DNA of 10,457 bases, from the NCBI GenBank assembly GCA_012032575.1, contig JAAUSP010000239.1, positions 1-10,457 of the forward strand. Reading direction: 5' to 3'. Made by a program: the position numbers and the translations under genes. Origin of the DNA: Anaerolineales bacterium. GTDB lineage: Bacteria > Chloroflexota > Anaerolineae > 4572-78 > J111. Positions 8,236 through 10,457 of this stretch are shown here, one piece after another (position 1 is the stretch's first letter; each line of letters begins with the position of its first letter). Under the pieces are notes generated by a model. That model was not told the origin of the DNA, did no database searches, and was given only the letters and a program-made list of their open reading frames with translations.

Positions 8236-8281
8236 AATATAACACAAAATAGTTTAAGTTGTGGTTACAGGATGATTACAA
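8236..8281 (-). promoter_or_regulatory. Putative activator-dependent promoter with 11-bp-period direct repeat
   Basis: In the 116-bp gap between the winged-helix coding region and the first stand-alone receiver, the minus strand reads TTGTAAT, CATC, CTGTAAC (8281-8264). This puts two TGTAA half-sites exactly 11 bp apart. OmpR/PhoB-family regulators bind tandem direct repeats with about this period. A -10-like TATATT lies downstream at 8241-8236, and no good -35 hexamer sits 16-18 bp before it, as expected if an activator compensates. The neighbouring gene encodes such a regulator, so autoregulation or control of the receiver operon is a reasonable inference. The distance to the -10 is longer than in classical PhoB promoters, and one pair of short repeats can arise by chance. 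Confidence 0.35.
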
Positions 8282-8310
8282 TTATTAAGGCGCAGGCTGT
8301 AGGGAGGAGA

Positions 8311-8328
8311 TTAATCAAGACTGATTAA
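8311..8328. repeat. Small AT-rich inverted repeat overlapping the winged-helix stop codon
   Basis: TTAATCA and TGATTAA form perfect 7-bp arms around the 4-nt loop AGAC. It sits on the last codons and stop of the regulator. It is A/T rich with no T tract after it in the gene's direction, so it is a weak hairpin at best and not a convincing terminator. Confidence 0.3.
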
Positions 8329-8571
8329 ATAGCGCCCGCCGGCAATAGTGGTGATATATTGAGGGCGAGTTGGATCTGTTTCTAATTTGTGGCGCAGGCG
8401 ATGAATATGGACTCGGGCAATGGCGCGCGCATCGGCTTCCGTAGCTTCATAACCGCGGACGTGTTTGATTAGGGTAATAGAGTCAAGCGCAACGTTGGGT
8501 TGAGCCATCAGTGTGGCCAGAATATCGAATTCAGTGGGGGTCAAATTAATAATTTCACCCTGCCGGGACAC
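8311..8571 (-). CDS. OmpR/PhoB-type winged-helix DNA-binding domain (C-terminal half of frameshifted response regulator)
   Basis: This 86-residue open frame (nominal GTG start at 8571) is a trans_reg_C winged helix. It shows LTPTEFDIL near the start, the recognition-helix pattern ARVHIHRLRHKLE and the wing TTIAGGRYLI before the stop. It binds DNA and normally follows a receiver. The homology does not start at the GTG: upstream in the same frame it reads KLNLGNRQVSRQGE, the beta strands that open this domain, and joins the receiver frame at an A4 run (8593-8596). With that run one base shorter, a 235-residue protein from 9019 to 8311 results, a normal OmpR-family length. No ribosome binding site precedes the GTG, so independent expression is unlikely. 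It is the DNA-binding output for the kinase encoded just upstream. Confidence 0.88.
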   Translation of the reverse strand: MSRQGEIINLTPTEFDILATLMAQPNVALDSITLIKHVRGYEATEADARAIARVHIHRLRHKLETDPTRPQYITTIAGGRYLISLD

Positions 8572-8587
8572 CTGGCGATTGCCCAGG

Positions 8588-8599
8588 TTAAGTTTTAAG
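8588..8599 (-). other. Frame change at A4 run between receiver and winged helix
   Basis: The minus strand reads GGG CTT AAA ACT TAA, stopping the receiver frame. With one A fewer it reads GGG CTT AAA CTT AAC CTG GGC, giving GLKLNLG and then the intact winged helix. An extra base in the run at 8593-8596 is the simplest reading. A +1 ribosomal shift at CTT, or at the TAA followed by C, would yield nearly the same fusion. Confidence 0.8.
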
Positions 8600-9019
8600 C
8601 CCCTTTATTTCCAGCACGGCCTCGCTGTTTTTGGCCGGGGGAGGCGGTTCCGCCAATTGGCGGCTAATGCCATCGGCCACACTGGCTAACAGTTCGCTGG
8701 TGTTAAAGGGTTTGGTTAAATAATCGTGCGCGCCCTGGCGCAGGGCTTCAACGGCGGAGTCCAGAGTAGCATAGGCTGTCAAGATAATGACGCTGGTGGT
8801 AGGGGCAACTTGGCGTAACCGGCGGACAATTTCGAGGCCACCCATATCGGTTAACCGTAAGTCAACCAAAGCGACGGCAAAATGCTGCTGTTCAATTAAA
8901 TTAAGGGCCATCTGACCATCAGCAGCCTCGGTAACTTCATATCCCTGCTCCTGCAAATTGAGCCGCAAAAAATGACGCAGGGTTTTTTCATCATCTACAA
9001 CCAATACCCGATGAGTCAT
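8588..9019 (-). CDS. OmpR-family response regulator, receiver half (frameshifted from its winged helix)
   Basis: The receiver starts at ATG 9019-9017 (MTHRVLVVDDE). Numbering from there, D9-D10 and E11 form the acidic pocket, D53 (LVDLRL) is the phospho-acceptor, T81 (ILTAYA) the switch and K103 (LTKPFN) the conserved lysine. After a linker containing AEPPPPAKNSEA the frame reads LEIKGLKT and stops at 8590-8588. The expected continuation LKLNLGN lies in the neighbouring frame, so this is the N-terminal half of one regulator whose DNA-binding half ends at 8311. The ATG overlaps the kinase stop codon as ATGA, and GGAGAG lies 7 nt upstream, which makes this start better than a non-ATG extension to 9061. 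Tight coupling to the histidine kinase gene marks them as a cognate pair. Confidence 0.9.
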   Translation of the reverse strand: MTHRVLVVDDEKTLRHFLRLNLQEQGYEVTEAADGQMALNLIEQQHFAVALVDLRLTDMGGLEIVRRLRQVAPTTSVIILTAYATLDSAVEALRQGAHDYLTKPFNTSELLASVADGISRQLAEPPPPAKNSEAVLEIKGLKT

Positions 9020-9939
9020 GAGGTGGCTCTCCGGGTGACCGGCAAATTGATAACAAAACAAGTGCCTTGCGCAGCTTCGCTTTGAACCTGAATAGTGCCG
9101 CCGTGTTCTTCGATAATGCGCCGGGCTACCGTTAGCCCCAGTCCCGTGCCTCTTGTCTTGGTGGTAAAGAAAGGTTCAAATATTTGTTGCTGCGCTTCGG
9201 CGGGTATGCCCGGCCCGGTATCGGCAATGACCACCCTGACCTGTTCCGGGGCTTTGCCGTTTTGCCCAGGGGCCAGACTGGTTTGGAGCGAAAGTTCTCC
9301 GCCTTGCGGCATGGCCTGAGTGGCATTGATGATTAAATTGGTAAAAACCTGTTCCAGGCGCTGCCGGTCCACTTTTAAATGGGGCAGGCTATCACCGTAG
9401 TGAGATACAACCTTAACCCGGCTCTCTTCGACCTGAGAACCGCATCGCTTGAGCACGCTGTCAAGAATTTGGCTTACATCTTCACTCGCCAGCCGGAGGC
9501 GGGTGGGACGGGCGACAAAAAGAATATCCTCTAAAATGTGATTAACCCGTTGGATTTCGCCCCGCATCATGGCCGCCCCTTCGTACTCCGGCGAATCTTT
9601 GGGGGCATTACGGGTGAGATAATCAACGCCGGCTGCAATTCCGGCAATAGGATTGCGGATTTCGTGGGCCACGACAGCCGACATTTCCCCCAGCGCTGCC
9701 AACCGGTCGAGCCGCCGCCGCTCCGCCTCCATTGCTTTGATCTCGCTCAAATCTTCCAGCACCCCCACCACCCCCGCCGATTCATCATCAGCCGCGCCGG
9801 TTCCCAGGGAGGCGGTACTGACCGAAACCGGCCGCGTCTCACCATCACGATGCCGCAGGGTGATTTCCTGATGGGCATAGGATTTCCCACTGGTCAAGGT
9901 TTCATTGAATATTCTTATCAAATCTTCACACTGGGGGGG
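9016..9939 (-). CDS. Sensor histidine kinase, C-terminal part (PAS end, HisKA, HATPase_c), frameshifted from its N-terminal part
   Basis: This is the catalytic part of an NtrB-like soluble histidine kinase. It opens with the second half of a PAS domain (QCEDLIRIFNETL, then ITLRHRDGETRPVSVS). The HisKA dimerisation helix carries the phospho-acceptor H in VAHEIRNPIAGI (codon 9666-9664). The HATPase_c has an N box NLIINATQAM (N codon 9327-9325), G1 DTGPGIP (D codon 9222-9220), F box FEPFFTTK and G2 GTGLGL (9150-9133), so all catalytic motifs are intact. It should autophosphorylate and pass phosphate to the OmpR-type regulator whose ATG overlaps its stop. The open frame reaches a TTG at 10044, but coding similarity begins only at the C7 run near 9939. 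Upstream of that, the GAF/PAS part is in another frame, so this piece is not an independent gene. Confidence 0.92.
   Translation of the reverse strand, partial: PPQCEDLIRIFNETLTSGKSYAHQEITLRHRDGETRPVSVSTASLGTGAADDESAGVVGVLEDLSEIKAMEAERRRLDRLAALGEMSAVVAHEIRNPIAGIAAGVDYLTRNAPKDSPEYEGAAMMRGEIQRVNHILEDILFVARPTRLRLASEDVSQILDSVLKRCGSQVEESRVKVVSHYGDSLPHLKVDRQRLEQVFTNLIINATQAMPQGGELSLQTSLAPGQNGKAPEQVRVVIADTGPGIPAEAQQQIFEPFFTTKTRGTGLGLTVARRIIEEHGGTIQVQSEAAQGTCFVINLPVTRRATS
9027..9032 (-). promoter_or_regulatory. Ribosome binding site for the OmpR-type regulator, inside the kinase gene
   Basis: GGAGAG lies 7 nt before ATG 9019-9017, within the last codons of the kinase. Together with the ATGA stop/start overlap it supports translational coupling and fixes the regulator start. 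Confidence 0.65.
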
Positions 9940-9940
9940 C
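9926..9940 (-). other. Frame change at C7 homopolymer in the PAS domain of the kinase
   Basis: The minus strand reads CTC GCC CCC CCA GTG TGA. With six instead of seven C it becomes CTC GCC CCC CAG TGT GAA GAT, giving LAPQCED and then the rest of the PAS domain and the kinase core. The run (9933-9939) is the exact point where homology switches frame. Confidence 0.85.
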
Positions 9941-10457
9941 GAGCTGATGCAGGGGCTGCCAGAGTGTTTCTTCGGCCTGATTGCCCAGCATGGTTGAAGC
10001 AGCCGGATTAAAAGCAGTAATATAGCCGTTTTGATCAATGGCAATCAAACCATTGGTCATATTGCGGATAATATCTTCATTAAATCGGCGCAGCGCTTCG
10101 GTTTGCTGAAACAACTGCACATTTTCCAGCATAATCGCCAATTGCCCGGCTAACACCGAAAGAAGGTCCAGGCTTATTTGATTGAAGGGGCCGCCGGAGC
10201 CTCCATTGCCGGCTTCAGCCGTCAACAGTCCCACCACCTCGCCTTTGATGATCAGGGGGAGTAATGCCCCCACAATATTGGATTGGCCTTGAAGGGTTGC
10301 CGTCAGGGTGCCATCACCCAGCAGCCAGTTTGACTGTCCTTCCGTCAGAACTGTATTAATTACCACCAGAGGTATTTGTGAAGCGTGGAATCCGTTTTGG
10401 CAGACAACAGCCATTTCAACCAAGGGGGGGGCGGGCCGGCCCGTCTGGCTGGTTGAT
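9926..10457 (-). CDS. Sensor histidine kinase, N-terminal part (GAF and half PAS), 5' end outside window
   Basis: This frame is open to the right edge, so the true start lies beyond 10457; the TTG at 10423 is unlikely to be used. It encodes most of a GAF domain (QIPLVVINTVL, then ALLPLIIKGEVVGLLTAE and LAGQLAIMLENVQLF). The beginning of a PAS domain follows (IIRNMTNGLIAIDQNGYITAFNPAA). The frame ends LHQLAPPV with TGA at 9928-9926, in mid-PAS. The missing second half of the PAS and the kinase core continue at once in another frame from the C7 run at 9933-9939. Functionally it is the input module of the kinase and would sense a cytosolic ligand or state through GAF and PAS; the ligand is unknown. 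A G8 tract at 10424-10431 makes the frame of the first eleven visible codons less certain. Confidence 0.88.
   Translation of the reverse strand, partial: STSQTGRPAPPLVEMAVVCQNGFHASQIPLVVINTVLTEGQSNWLLGDGTLTATLQGQSNIVGALLPLIIKGEVVGLLTAEAGNGGSGGPFNQISLDLLSVLAGQLAIMLENVQLFQQTEALRRFNEDIIRNMTNGLIAIDQNGYITAFNPAASTMLGNQAEETLWQPLHQLAPPV

Noticed and set aside
8311..8328. Inverted repeat as rho-independent terminator
   Set aside because: The arms are only 7 bp and nearly all A/T, they lie on the stop codon, and no T tract follows on the coding strand.
9020..9061. N-terminal extension of the OmpR-type regulator to a start at 9061
   Set aside because: The extra 14 residues are coded inside the kinase C terminus and do not belong to the receiver fold; ATG 9019 has GGAGAG and an ATGA overlap.
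9940..10044. N-terminal extension of the kinase core to TTG 10044
   Set aside because: The residues (MPLIKTAILLLLIRLL) look like a membrane segment but are an out-of-frame reading of the PAS domain encoded in the other frame.
1..10457. CRISPR array, tRNA, rRNA, insertion sequence or prophage remnants
   Set aside because: No regularly spaced repeats, cloverleaf, terminal inverted repeats or transposase/integrase motifs were seen; the repeats present are coding GAF/PAS domain duplications.

Overview
The window is one dense block of two-component signalling genes, all on the minus strand. No plus-strand gene, RNA gene, mobile element or CRISPR array could be supported. Base composition is moderate. 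The proteins are long chains of GAF and PAS domains with recurrent signatures such as EWAVLRAGTGE, ALPLISRGEVIGAL and MADQLANAIENA. They sit beside stand-alone receivers and an NtrB-like kinase. From general knowledge this style is typical of Chloroflexota (Anaerolineae-like) environmental genomes. That assignment is inference; no marker gene is present.

In transcription order (high to low coordinates), the first gene is a sensor histidine kinase (GAF, PAS, HisKA, HATPase_c) whose 5' end lies beyond 10457. It overlaps by ATGA an OmpR-type response regulator (receiver plus winged helix). A 116-bp gap follows, with a plausible promoter region containing an 11-bp-period direct repeat. Then come three stand-alone receiver proteins (8194-7748, 7704-7315, 7327-6881), a 1570-residue protein of seven GAF and two PAS domains with no output domain (6828-2116), and a second GAF/PAS protein (start 2126) that overlaps it and runs off the left edge. 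Short gaps or overlaps (4, 13 and 11 bp) suggest one or two operons.

The genes look like a phosphorelay. The kinase would phosphorylate the OmpR-type regulator. The single-domain receivers would act as phosphate shuttles or sinks or as allosteric partners. The two GAF/PAS proteins would collect small-molecule or redox signals. Any catalytic output of the last protein would lie left of the window.

Three genes are broken by single-base frame changes, each at a short homopolymer: A5 at 95-99, A4 at 8593-8596 and C7 at 9933-9939 (minus-strand bases). In each case the protein continues cleanly in another frame. Consensus error in the assembly is the simplest explanation; real mutation, slippage-based switching or recoding are alternatives. 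The kinase and the OmpR-type regulator should therefore each be read as one gene despite being listed in two pieces.
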